Shown here one piece after another: positions 7,031-15,765 of a stretch of 64,000 nucleotides of DNA. The DNA comes from CAVRXQ01 sp963725215. GTDB taxonomy: Bacteria > Actinomycetota > Acidimicrobiia > Acidimicrobiales > Bog-793. Each line of letters begins with the position of its first letter. Within the stretch, counting starts at the first letter, position 1. The position numbers and the translations under genes were made by a program. The notes under the pieces were generated by a model. The model was not told where the DNA came from and ran no database searches. It saw nothing but the letters and a program-made list of their open reading frames with translations. The DNA lies in contig CAVRXQ010000007.1 of NCBI GenBank assembly GCA_963725215.1, forward strand, positions 1-64,000, given 5' to 3'.

Positions 7031-9730
7031 GTGACGGTCGTCGAGACTGCGCACGCCCCACCACCTCTCGACATCCTGACCGCGGCCGCTCTGCCACCCA
7101 ACGAGGTACTGGCGCGTCTCGGAACGAGCGACTCGGGGCTTTCGGCAGCCGAAGCCGCTCAGCGGCTGCGTGAGATCGGGCCGAACGCTTTAAAGGTCCA
7201 CAAGGTGCGGGCCCTGACAGTTCTTGTCAGGCAATTGCGCAATCCCCTCCTCCTCCTCCTCCTCGCCGCGGCGGCTGTCTCTGGATTCACCGGCGACCCG
7301 ACCGACGCCGCGATTATCACGGTGATCGTCGCACTCAGCGTGGGCCTGAGTTTTCTCAACGAGTACCGGGCAGATCTGGCGGTCGAAGCTCTGCACGAGT
7401 CGATCCGGCACGAGGCCGACGTATGTCGAGACGGGCAAGACAAGAGCGTAAACGTCACCGATCTCGTCCCTGGTGACGTCGTCTCACTGTGGATCGGGGC
7501 GGTTGTGCCAGCTGATATCCGACTTTTGCAGGTCGATCAACTCGAATGTGACGAGGCGGTTCTTACGGGCGAGTCGATGCCCGCCACAAAAGCGGTGGAA
7601 CCGACTCCGGCGCGGTCGGAGTTCGACCTTCCAGGTTGCGCCTTTATGGGAACGATCGTCCACGAGGGGTCGGGCAGAGGCGTGGTCGTCCGGACCGGCA
7701 TAACGACTGAATTCGGGAAGATCGCCGCCGGGCTTAGCGAACGTCAGACGGCGACCGCGTTTCAAGCGGGTCTGTCGCAATTCTCGAAGTTCCTATTCGG
7801 CGTCGCCTTGCTGTTAACCGCCGGCATCTTCATCATCAACGTGTCCCTCGGACGCCATTGGGTTGAGGCGCTGCTCTTTTCTTTGGCGATCGCCGTCGGG
7901 ATCACCCCAGAAATGATGCCGGCGATCGTCACAGTCAGTCTCTCCTCAGGAGCGCGGGCCCTCGCAGACAAGAAGGTGCTCGTGAAGCGTCTGGTCGCGA
8001 TCGAGGACATCGGCAATATCGAGATCCTCTTCACCGACAAGACGGGCACGATCACGGAAGGCACTGTTGCCTTTCAACGAGCCCTCGATCCGGACGGCGC
8101 TACAGACACGCAACTGTTCACGCTCGGTCTCGTCTGCAACGAGGCCACCTTGTCCAACGGTGTCCCCGTTAGTGGAAACGGCTTGGACCAGGCGCTCTGG
8201 CTGGCTAACGACGACAAGGTGGCGCTCACCGATCCGCGCGGGCCCAGCGCGTATCGCCGGCTCGGCATCCTTCCTTTTGATCATGACCGCCAGATGGGCA
8301 CGGTGCTCGTGCTCGACCCGAACGGCCAGCCGCTGTTGATCACAAAGGGCGCTCCGGAGGCCGTGCTCTCACGGTGCACGTCCGTGTCAAAGCCAGCCCG
8401 GACCACGCTCGATGGCCTGTTCGCGGAAGGCGCCCGGGTGGTTGCGGTGGCGACGCGCGCTACATCCACTACGGCAACGCCTCCAACGATCGCCGACGAA
8501 CAGGGCCTCACCCTCCGCGGCTACCTCGTGTTCGCCGACCCCCCGAAGCGTGACGCCGGTGATTCGATCGCGAAGCTCGGACGCCTCGGCATCGACGTCA
8601 AGATCATCACCGGGGATAACGGCGTCGTTGCCGCCAAGGTGTGTCACGACATTGGGCTCGAAAACCTCGGGGTCCTCACCGGAAAGGACCTCGAGGCGCT
8701 CAACGATGAACAGCTGACGAGCGCGATCCCGACCACGACGATTTTTGCCCGGACGAATCCAGACCAGAAGTCACGCATCATCAAGGTGGCTCGCCGGACG
8801 GGAAAGGACGTCGCCTTCCTCGGTGACGGCGTCAACGATGCCGTTGCGCTTCACAACGCCGATGTCGGCATCTCTGTCGAGTCGGCCACCGACGTCGCCA
8901 AAGACGCCGCCGACATCGTCCTGCTCGAAAAGGACCTCGGCGTGCTTGCCGACGGGGTCAACGAGGGACGCCGAATCTTCGCCAACACCATGAAGTACGT
9001 GCTGATGGCGACGTCCTCGAACTTCGGCAACATGTTCAGTGCCGCCGGGGCCTCGATCTTCCTGACCTTCCTCCCGATGCTGCCATCGCAGATCTTGCTC
9101 AACAATCTTCTCTACGACACCGGCCAGTTGGTCATTCCGACGGACAACGTCGACCCCGAGGCATTAGCGAGGCCGGCGGCGTGGGACATCGGATTCATCC
9201 GCCGATTCATGAGCGTGTTCGGACCGCTCAGCTCGATCTTCGACTTCCTCACGTTTTGGGTGATGCTCTCGCTGCTTCATGCCGGCCACAGCGAGTTCAG
9301 GTCTGGCTGGTTCGTCGAGTCCATCGCCACGCAGACCCTCGTGATCTATGTGATCAGAACACGGCGAGTGCCTTTCTTCCGCAGCCGGCCAAGCGTGCCG
9401 ATGCTCGTCGTCCCGACGACTGCGGCACTAGTCGGTGCTGTCTTGCCATTCACTCCGCTCGCCAAGTTGCTCGGTTTCAAGTCGTTGCCGATCACGTTTT
9501 TCCTCGCCCTCCTCGGGATGATCGTCGCGTACCTCCTGCTCGTGGAAATCGCCAAGTCGCGCTTTTACCGGCAGCCCCGTCCCCCGCGGCGGCGCTCGAC
9601 GGAGGCCGAGCGATCAGATCGGCACACTCGCCGTCGGGCCGCCCGCTTCGTACGCCACACTTCTGCCGGAACGTCCACCGCCGTAGCACATCACGACACC
9701 TCGTCGGCGGGTGGAAGCGACGATGACTGA
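7031..9730 (+). CDS. P-type ATPase, MgtA-like (Mg2+ import)
   Basis: 899 aa. It has an actuator-domain LTGES loop, phosphorylation motif DKTGT with D336, hinge GDGVNDAVAL, and about ten membrane helices. The M4 motif (GITPEMMPAIVT) and the M5-M6 stretch NNLLYDTGQLVIPTDNVDPE resemble MgtA/MgtB (P3B) Mg2+ pumps rather than Ca2+ or heavy-metal pumps. The start is GTG after GGAAAGGA. The last ~35 residues are an Arg/Ser-rich extension not usual in the family. No Mg2+-sensing leader RNA was recognised in the 120 bp upstream. Confidence 0.88.
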   Translation: MTVVETAHAPPPLDILTAAALPPNEVLARLGTSDSGLSAAEAAQRLREIGPNALKVHKVRALTVLVRQLRNPLLLLLLAAAAVSGFTGDPTDAAIITVIVALSVGLSFLNEYRADLAVEALHESIRHEADVCRDGQDKSVNVTDLVPGDVVSLWIGAVVPADIRLLQVDQLECDEAVLTGESMPATKAVEPTPARSEFDLPGCAFMGTIVHEGSGRGVVVRTGITTEFGKIAAGLSERQTATAFQAGLSQFSKFLFGVALLLTAGIFIINVSLGRHWVEALLFSLAIAVGITPEMMPAIVTVSLSSGARALADKKVLVKRLVAIEDIGNIEILFTDKTGTITEGTVAFQRALDPDGATDTQLFTLGLVCNEATLSNGVPVSGNGLDQALWLANDDKVALTDPRGPSAYRRLGILPFDHDRQMGTVLVLDPNGQPLLITKGAPEAVLSRCTSVSKPARTTLDGLFAEGARVVAVATRATSTTATPPTIADEQGLTLRGYLVFADPPKRDAGDSIAKLGRLGIDVKIITGDNGVVAAKVCHDIGLENLGVLTGKDLEALNDEQLTSAIPTTTIFARTNPDQKSRIIKVARRTGKDVAFLGDGVNDAVALHNADVGISVESATDVAKDAADIVLLEKDLGVLADGVNEGRRIFANTMKYVLMATSSNFGNMFSAAGASIFLTFLPMLPSQILLNNLLYDTGQLVIPTDNVDPEALARPAAWDIGFIRRFMSVFGPLSSIFDFLTFWVMLSLLHAGHSEFRSGWFVESIATQTLVIYVIRTRRVPFFRSRPSVPMLVVPTTAALVGAVLPFTPLAKLLGFKSLPITFFLALLGMIVAYLLLVEIAKSRFYRQPRPPRRRSTEAERSDRHTRRRAARFVRHTSAGTSTAVAHHDTSSAGGSDDD

Positions 9731-10139
9731 GCGTCACCTTTTTGAGTGTCGGGCCTATCCGTGTTGTTTCACCCCGGGCGCGATCGTTCAGACAGACGTT
9801 GCGGTACTCCGACATCACACGGCGATGGCACCGAACAACTCGCGCCGGGGCGAGTTCCGACGATTTCGGAACCGCGTGAGCCGATGGGCAGCGAATCCCC
9901 AAAATTGAGTCTTCGATGCCGCCAAGGTTTGGGAGAGGAGGATCGGTCGCCTTCAACGTACAACCAACGATCTCAGTCCTCGTCGTCCCACCCGGACCGA
10001 CCCTCAATCGGACAGGGCTGTGACGCGACCTGCCCGGAAAAACGTACGTGAAATCACCGGTTGCTATGGGTGGCAGGTCGACGGATTGAACTTCAGCGAC
10101 ATGATCGTCGTACACGCCGTAGCGCCTTAGTCCGAACGC
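9731..10139. other. Intergenic region without a recognisable gene
   Basis: 409 bp between the ATPase and the convergent Crp/Fnr gene. Small frames on either strand have no ribosome site and no recognisable motif. No intrinsic terminator with a T-tract was seen. Confidence 0.5.
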
Positions 10140-10835
10140 TCACCGACCGTTCGCGCGGCGCCTGATCGCGTCAGGGTTTCGGAGAATCAAAGTACGGCCC
10201 TCGATCGACAGCCATCCGAGCCCTCGCAGTTGGCGAAATCCCTTCACGACGGCCTCGCGCGAGATTCCTGACCACGATGCGAGTTCGCCCTGATGGAACG
10301 GCGTGACGATTTCGATTTCGTCGCCTCGAACCGTTCCGTAGCGCGTCGCAAGCTCGGACAAGCTCGCGCACAGACGCGCGAGTGCGTCCATAGTCCCGAA
10401 CTCGAGTTGGCGCAGTGACGTGCTCCGCAGCCGTCCTGCGACGAGCCTGAGCAATTCCGTCGCGACCCGAGGATGGCGTTCCAGCAGGCTCATGAACTCG
10501 TCGTGGGAAATGATGTCAACTTCGACGTCCTCGAGAGCGGACACCGTGGCGGATCGCACGTTTCCGTCTACCGCGCCCAGCTCGCCAAGGAGCGCTCCCG
10601 CGTCGAACACCGCCAGGATCACTTCTCGGCCCGCTCGTCTCGCGCTCACCTTCACCCGACCCGAGCGAAGAACGAGTACATCGTCTCCATCCTCTCCCTG
10701 TCGGAACAAGACAGCACCCCGATCGAAGCTCTTGCGTTGACTTCGCTCTGCGAGCCTCGCCTGCTCCTCTGCCGTGAGGCGGTCGAGAAAGTTGTGCTCG
10801 TCGACCTGCGGCGGTTCGGCCATTGCTCGCCTCAC
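10140..10835 (-). CDS. Crp/Fnr-family transcriptional regulator
   Basis: 231 aa (227 if the second Met, at 10823, is the start). The N-terminal cyclic-nucleotide-binding domain (about 15-130) has the phosphate-binding-cassette pattern GELGAVDGNVRSATV. The C-terminal helix-turn-helix (about 165-225) includes HQGELASWSGISREAVVKGFRQL. There are no Fnr-type Cys clusters, so a nucleotide or no ligand is more likely than an FeS ligand. It lies downstream of, and on the same strand as, the double-glycine peptide locus, but the peptide transcript ends at a terminator between them, so it has its own promoter. Confidence 0.9.
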   Translation of the reverse strand: MRRAMAEPPQVDEHNFLDRLTAEEQARLAERSQRKSFDRGAVLFRQGEDGDDVLVLRSGRVKVSARRAGREVILAVFDAGALLGELGAVDGNVRSATVSALEDVEVDIISHDEFMSLLERHPRVATELLRLVAGRLRSTSLRQLEFGTMDALARLCASLSELATRYGTVRGDEIEIVTPFHQGELASWSGISREAVVKGFRQLRGLGWLSIEGRTLILRNPDAIRRRANGR

Positions 10836-10982
10836 GATCTGCTTGCTCGACGCTCCGTCACTCAGTTTGACGGCTCGACAGATCCCGCAACCTACACAAG
10901 TGCACGAAAGGGACGCTTCAAGATCACGTTTACTTGTGGCGGTCCGACGCGCCCTCTCGACATCGCTAGGAGACCTGACGAC

Positions 10983-11016
10983 AAAAAAATGCCTCTGACG
11001 CTCTCGTCAGAGGCAT
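10983..11016 (-). terminator. Strong intrinsic terminator after the double-glycine peptide gene
   Basis: On the minus strand a perfect 12-bp stem (10989-11000 with 11005-11016) with a 4-base loop is followed by seven T. It ends the transcript of the peptide at 11146-11331 and separates it from the Crp/Fnr gene. It is the clearest intrinsic terminator seen in the window. Confidence 0.9.
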
Positions 11017-11065
11017 TGTCTTCGCGAATCGCTTCGTATCACTGCAACTGGTCTTCCTGGATGCT

Positions 11066-11097
11066 CCTCCGCCGACGCATCGGTTCGTCGGCGGAGG
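11066..11097 (-). other. Perfect hairpin in the 3' UTR of the peptide gene
   Basis: A 12-bp perfect stem (11066-11077 with 11086-11097, CCTCCGCCGACG and complement) with an 8-base loop and no T-tract. It sits between the peptide stop codon (11146) and the terminator. The rest of 10836-11145 holds no other gene. Confidence 0.7.
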
Positions 11098-11145
11098 AAA
11101 CTCCAGGGTCCAGCTGTTGCCGGACGAAGTGCCCGGAACCTTGGA

Positions 11146-11331
11146 TCAGCCGTGCCGCCGCCAGCGCCTGGTGCGCCGGGGCGCTTCCGCCGAGACAAAT
11201 TCCGACAACGCGCCGCGGTCGGCTTCGCCATGGGCTTGGCCATGCATTTGCCCGCCAGTCACTTCGCTTGCACTCTCGTCGTCGATCGCCAGATCTTCGG
11301 TGAGTTCTTTTTCGTCACGCTCTTCGGCCAT
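11146..11331 (-). CDS. Double-glycine leader peptide (putative exported RiPP/bacteriocin-like precursor)
   Basis: 61 aa behind a strong AGGAGGT ribosome site. The acidic N-terminal part EDLAIDDESASEVTGG ends in Gly26-Gly27 and matches the double-glycine leader pattern (spaced Leu, Ile, Val before GG) that C39 peptidases cut. The predicted mature peptide is 34 residues. It starts QMHGQAHGEADRG and ends in a strongly basic RRTRRWRRHG. It has no Cys, and no lanthipeptide, YcaO or radical-SAM enzyme is nearby, so an unmodified or lightly processed peptide is likely. The gene follows the C39-ABC exporter gene (172-bp gap) and has its own terminator. Function unknown; a secreted antimicrobial or signal is inferred. 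Confidence 0.8.
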   Translation of the reverse strand: MAEERDEKELTEDLAIDDESASEVTGGQMHGQAHGEADRGALSEFVSAEAPRRTRRWRRHG

Positions 11332-11377
11332 CGGGTTACCTCCTGGTCACGGACACCTCTGTGGACCCGTTGTCGAA

Positions 11378-11406
11378 ATAGTAAGGGGGAACAGTCGCGT
11401 TGCGAA
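11378..11406 (-). promoter_or_regulatory. Candidate promoter of the double-glycine peptide gene
   Basis: On the minus strand TTCGCA and TACTAT are separated by 17 bp, about 45 bp upstream of the peptide start. Each hexamer matches the sigma-70 consensus at four of six positions. It would allow the peptide to be made in excess over the exporter. Confidence 0.4.
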
Positions 11407-11503
11407 GCCCCCAACGCTGAGTACGTGTACCACCGTCACATCTCGTCGGCTCGGACGTGCTCATTTATCGCACCTCGTTGTGCGCGATGAAGGTGGGAGC
11501 GCG

Positions 11504-14500
11504 TCAGTTCCCGTCGTTCGAAGAAAGTTGTTGGCTGTAGAGGTAGAAGTAGACGCCGCGTCGCTCGATCAGCTCGTCGTGTGTCCCTTGTTCCACTAAT
11601 CGCCCACGCTCAAGCACAACGATCGTGTCCGCGTTGCGAATCGTGCTCAGTCGATGAGCAACGACGAACGCCGTGCGGCCCTCTAAGAGACGATCGATGT
11701 TGCGCTTCACGATCGCTTCCGATTCCGTGTCGAGCGCGCTCGTCGCTTCGTCGAAGAGCAACACGGGCGGCTGGTGGTAGAGCGCTCTCGCGATCGCCAG
11801 ACGCTGGGCCTGTCCCCCAGAGAGCGGAAGACCGCGGTCGCCGACGGGCGTGTCGAACCCGAGCGGAAGCCTCTCCACGAGCTCGGAAAGGTCCGCGATC
11901 TGCGCGGCCGCCTGCAACGAGTCGAGATTGATCCTGTCCTCCCCGAGCGCGATGTTGTCGGCGATCGGAGCCGCGAAGACGTAGGGGTCCTGCAACACGA
12001 ACCCGACCTGTCTGCGGAGGTCGCGATAGCGCAACATCTTCGAGTCGACGCGGTCATAGAGGATCGCGCCAGACGTCGGCTCGATCAGACCCGCGAGAAG
12101 TCTGAGAAGCGTCGTCTTTCCCGAGCCGCTGCGTCCGACGATCGCGACGGTCGTTCCGGGCGTGACATCGAGGTCGATGTCGGAAAGGATCGGCTCGTCC
12201 GCGTTCGGCGGTTGGTACGAGACGTGACGAAGCTGGACGCGGCCTTCGAGCGTCGGAACAGGCAATAAGGAGGCAGCGTCGACTCCCTGTTCCGGCTCGT
12301 GATCCAAGACATCCGCGATCCGATTCAAAAGGACGGCAGAGATCTGAACGTCCTCCCAGGCGTTGACGACTGAAACGAGCGGACCGATGACCAACAACAC
12401 GAGGGCGGTGAACGCGACGTACCCGCCGAGATTGAGGTCCCCCGCGTGGACGAAAAGCGCTCCCAGGAACACGAACAACCCGTACGACAGCGTCGAGATC
12501 AGCTGGACGACCGCGCCAAATCGCGCGATGGCGCGACGGGATTCCGATGTCCGAGTCATCAAGCCGACGAACGCGGACTGAAGTCGTCGGCGCAACCCGT
12601 CCTCGGTCCCCGTCGATTTCACCGTCTCGATGCCCTTCAGAAGGTCGATCTGGTCCGACGCGTACTTGCCCAAGTTCTCCTCGAGCCCGGCGTACACCGG
12701 ACGCAGCCGTTCGGTCGAAAAGCGCATCGCCAGCAGATACGCAGGCGCGGCAGCGACGAAGATGAGCGCCAGCTCCCAAGAGATGACGAACATGATCGCG
12801 ACCCCCGCCACCACTTGGATGGTCGAAGAGAGCGTCTCGATGCCTTGTTGGACGATGATCCGGCGAATCTCTCGTACGCCACTCAGGCGACGCTCGATGT
12901 CGCCGATCCTTCGAGACTCGAAGTAGGACATCGGTAATCCCAGCAATCGCTCGGTGACGAACCCGAGCGTCTCGGTGTCAAAACGCGAGCTCGCGTCGGA
13001 CAGCACGAGGCGCTGGGCCAGCGACGCCCCGGTCCCAGCGACCGCAAGGCCGAGGATCCCGAGTCCCAAAAGGTCAAGCGTCGAATCCGATGACTTGTGG
13101 ACGACGTCGTTCACGATCGCCTGCACGATGAGCGGCAGCGCCACCTCGCCCGCCGCTGCTCCGAGAGCGAGGACGGCCGCGGCGAGGATCGCCCGGCGAT
13201 GCTTGACGAGAAACGGGCGAATCCAGTGCAGATTTGGCGAGTTCCCGGGAACGTCGGGCTTTTCGCCAGTCGGAGTGATCTGCGCCGTGTATCCATCCCA
13301 GTGAGAAAGGAGATGCTCCCGGCTCATCCGGTAGACGCCGATCGCGGGGTCGGCCACCTCGACGCCGCTGTCGTCTACTTGGCTAAGCACGATCCAATGG
13401 ACCTTGTCCCAGTGGATGATCGCGGGAAGCCGAAGATCGGCAAGTCGCTCGCGCGAAACCTTGTAGGGAACGATCTCGAGCCCGATGCGTGCGCCGGCTT
13501 CGGCGATTCCTCGCAACGTCGTGCCCGCAGGCCCGGCTTTCGCGACGTCTCGCAACCATGAGATCGAAACGTCGATCCGATACCACTTCGCGACCATCGC
13601 CAGGCACGCAACCCCGCAATCCATCTCGTCGAGTTGCTGCACCCAGGGGACGCGTCCACGCCGGCGCGTCGACCTCTTTTCCGCCCGGGCGGACGTTGGC
13701 AGGACCGCTGCCTCCTCCGGTTCGGCAGACGGAGACTCCGAGAGGCCTCCCGGAAGGATTTCCCGGCGGATGTCAAGAGGCACGCGCGCGTCGCCTTGGC
13801 GATCCCGCAACGCGACGAGTTCCTCGACTCGCTTCGAGAAGCCTTCGAAGCGCTCCGACAAGTCGGCGAAGTCTTTCTTGGCGAGCTTCAACAGCCGCAC
13901 GTCGGTGAGGGCTCGCACCGTGGCGGACCTCGGGTCGCCCGTCACGAGCGATCGTTCACCGAAGATATCGCCGGTGCGGAGAAACCCGGAGACGCGAGGC
14001 TTCGTGCCGGATTCCACCGAGACCTCGAGCCGGCCTTCTTCTACGAAGTACATCGCTCCGCCCGGCTCACCCTGGCGGACCACGACTTCGCCGGGACTCG
14101 CCGCGACCATCTCGAGTACCGGGAACATCGCCGTCGCGGCCTCGAGGGACAGATTCTCGAACGCGGCGTGCGTGCGCAGGAACCGGTGCAGGGTCTGGAT
14201 CCTCGCCTGGTCGCCGAAGGCCTCACGGATCTCGGGATGTAGCTCGAGCAGCGAGACGAACACGAAGGCGTCAAGCCAGAGGACCCGAACGTGTTCGGAG
14301 GCCCGAACGGTCGCGGTCCTCGCCGACGAGTCGAGAAACGCGGTCTCTCCGAACCACTCACCTGGACCGAAGCGAGCCAAGGTCGTTTCGTTCCCGTCGT
14401 GATTCACGAGCACTCGCACGGAACCCTCGACGATCAAGTACATCCCGTCGGGCGGATCTCCTTCGGAAAAGACCGTCTCTCCGAACTCGATCTCGCGAGG

Positions 14501-14599
14501 CTGGAACAGCCGGGCGACCAAATCGGCGAGCGCGGGCTGCAGCCGCGCGAAGAGCGGCAGTCGAAGAAGTACCTCCTGCTCGCTCGCCGCGACGGTCAC
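11504..14599 (-). CDS. C39 peptidase-ABC exporter with two cyclic-nucleotide-binding domains
   Basis: 1031 aa from GTG 14599, which overlaps the TGA of the upstream gene (GTGA). An open frame extends further upstream but would overlap that gene by 130 bp. Domains in order: cNMP-binding 1 (about 8-135) and 2 (about 145-262), both with FGE...R phosphate-cassette motifs (R94, R224); C39 peptidase (about 318-445) with Q322, C328, H401 and D417; a membrane domain (about 460-765); and an ATPase with Walker A GRSGSGKTT (822-830), LSGGQ (926-930), Walker B LLFDE (947-951) and H982. It would cut double-glycine leaders and export the mature peptide. The peptide at 11146-11331 is the obvious substrate. 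Tandem cNMP domains suggest ligand-controlled export. Confidence 0.93.
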   Translation of the reverse strand: MTVAASEQEVLLRLPLFARLQPALADLVARLFQPREIEFGETVFSEGDPPDGMYLIVEGSVRVLVNHDGNETTLARFGPGEWFGETAFLDSSARTATVRASEHVRVLWLDAFVFVSLLELHPEIREAFGDQARIQTLHRFLRTHAAFENLSLEAATAMFPVLEMVAASPGEVVVRQGEPGGAMYFVEEGRLEVSVESGTKPRVSGFLRTGDIFGERSLVTGDPRSATVRALTDVRLLKLAKKDFADLSERFEGFSKRVEELVALRDRQGDARVPLDIRREILPGGLSESPSAEPEEAAVLPTSARAEKRSTRRRGRVPWVQQLDEMDCGVACLAMVAKWYRIDVSISWLRDVAKAGPAGTTLRGIAEAGARIGLEIVPYKVSRERLADLRLPAIIHWDKVHWIVLSQVDDSGVEVADPAIGVYRMSREHLLSHWDGYTAQITPTGEKPDVPGNSPNLHWIRPFLVKHRRAILAAAVLALGAAAGEVALPLIVQAIVNDVVHKSSDSTLDLLGLGILGLAVAGTGASLAQRLVLSDASSRFDTETLGFVTERLLGLPMSYFESRRIGDIERRLSGVREIRRIIVQQGIETLSSTIQVVAGVAIMFVISWELALIFVAAAPAYLLAMRFSTERLRPVYAGLEENLGKYASDQIDLLKGIETVKSTGTEDGLRRRLQSAFVGLMTRTSESRRAIARFGAVVQLISTLSYGLFVFLGALFVHAGDLNLGGYVAFTALVLLVIGPLVSVVNAWEDVQISAVLLNRIADVLDHEPEQGVDAASLLPVPTLEGRVQLRHVSYQPPNADEPILSDIDLDVTPGTTVAIVGRSGSGKTTLLRLLAGLIEPTSGAILYDRVDSKMLRYRDLRRQVGFVLQDPYVFAAPIADNIALGEDRINLDSLQAAAQIADLSELVERLPLGFDTPVGDRGLPLSGGQAQRLAIARALYHQPPVLLFDEATSALDTESEAIVKRNIDRLLEGRTAFVVAHRLSTIRNADTIVVLERGRLVEQGTHDELIERRGVYFYLYSQQLSSNDGN

Positions 14600-15660
14600 A
14601 GCGGACCTAGAACTTGTGCCTTGCCAGCCGCCGCCCGGTCGAGCTCGTCGGCGAGCAGCTCCGTGGCCGCGGCTTCTCGGATCTTTTCGTCGTCGGCAGA
14701 GGGTTCGCGGCGTTCTCTGAGCCACACGACGCGCACTCCGTCGTCGCCGTCGAAGGGTCCCACCACCTCGCCGACGATGGCACCGGCGAGCATTGCGGCG
14801 ATGCCCATCGGGACTTGATCGCGTCGCAGCTCGCGCCTTTTGAGCTCGACGCGTGCTCGCGAAGCGATCTCTTCAGGCGCTAACCCGTCGTCGCGCGCGC
14901 ACATCACAGCCTCGTTCGCCGATGTTCGGTTGGGCAACACGAGCTCGTCGTAGACGTATTGCATCCAGTCCGAAGAGTGCTCCCCGATCCGACGGCGCAC
15001 CACTTCGTGCTCGCGAAGTGATGCGGATACCTCGTCGAATGCCCTACGGCGGGTCTCGAGAACGCGAAGTCGATCGACGCACCAGTTGACGTCGAGGGTT
15101 CCGAGCTTCGGAAGGACATCAGCGGCACGCTTTGCGACCGCTTCGGGCGGTTCGGCACGGTCGCGGTCGTCGTCGGTCGCTACAAGAGACGGAGTCCCAG
15201 AAATCTCTCGACGCGCACGCGCGCGCTCTGCCGACCACCAGCGGACGACATCGGCGGCAACCCGCCCCCACCAACCGGCGCAGGCAAGGTCGACAATGAG
15301 CGCCTCTTCGACCTCATTGCTGGCGGCGGGCTCGGGCGACGCGACGAGGTCCGATCGATACGCGATCGAGCGACGCAGATGCTCCGACCACCGCGAGTCG
15401 TCGAGGTCGCGTTTCTCCAGCCAGGATTTGAGGTCGTCTCCGCTGTGCAGCCTTCGCTGCCTGCGAAACGCCTCAGCCTCGCGACGCAATTCGTCGCCAC
15501 CGACGGCGTCCTCGTGCGCGTTCAGCACCCGCAACGCGCGTTGTGTGTCGCTTCTCGCCTGTTCGAGCTCACCGCTCGCCGCGCCGACGAGCAGTAGCTC
15601 TCCGTAAGTGACAGTTTCGTCCCCGAGGCGGAGCGCTCGCTCATCGAGTGAAGGCCACAT
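14596..15660 (-). CDS. PpiC/SurA-like protein linked to peptide export
   Basis: 354 aa from ATG 15660. A TTG at 15741 would add 27 residues, and neither has a clear ribosome site. The N-terminal part is helical and Trp/Arg-rich. The C-terminal ~100 residues resemble a parvulin-type prolyl isomerase domain (AIVGEVVGPFDGDDGVRVVWL followed by D-x-x-REAA). Proteins of this kind are known from actinobacterial peptide maturation/export cassettes. The stop overlaps the exporter start by GTGA, so the two are translationally coupled. A chaperone-like or maturation role for the exported peptide is inferred. No signal peptide is evident, so it is probably cytoplasmic. Confidence 0.65.
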   Translation of the reverse strand: MWPSLDERALRLGDETVTYGELLLVGAASGELEQARSDTQRALRVLNAHEDAVGGDELRREAEAFRRQRRLHSGDDLKSWLEKRDLDDSRWSEHLRRSIAYRSDLVASPEPAASNEVEEALIVDLACAGWWGRVAADVVRWWSAERARARREISGTPSLVATDDDRDRAEPPEAVAKRAADVLPKLGTLDVNWCVDRLRVLETRRRAFDEVSASLREHEVVRRRIGEHSSDWMQYVYDELVLPNRTSANEAVMCARDDGLAPEEIASRARVELKRRELRRDQVPMGIAAMLAGAIVGEVVGPFDGDDGVRVVWLRERREPSADDEKIREAAATELLADELDRAAAGKAQVLGPL

Positions 15661-15765
15661 TGCGAAGCTGAAGTATGGACCAACTGTCGGATTCGACGCT
15701 CGGAGTGTCCGCGCGCGCGTTCCCGTCGCCAGACGGAGCAAATGGGACGCCGCCGGCGCCGCGCT

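Noticed and set aside
11007..11243. Second small frame overlapping the double-glycine peptide
   Set aside because: It is in another frame within the peptide gene and continues through the hairpin; it has no leader features.
10473..11303. 276-codon plus-strand frame across the peptide locus
   Set aside because: It is antisense to the Crp/Fnr gene and peptide gene, with no motif or ribosome site.
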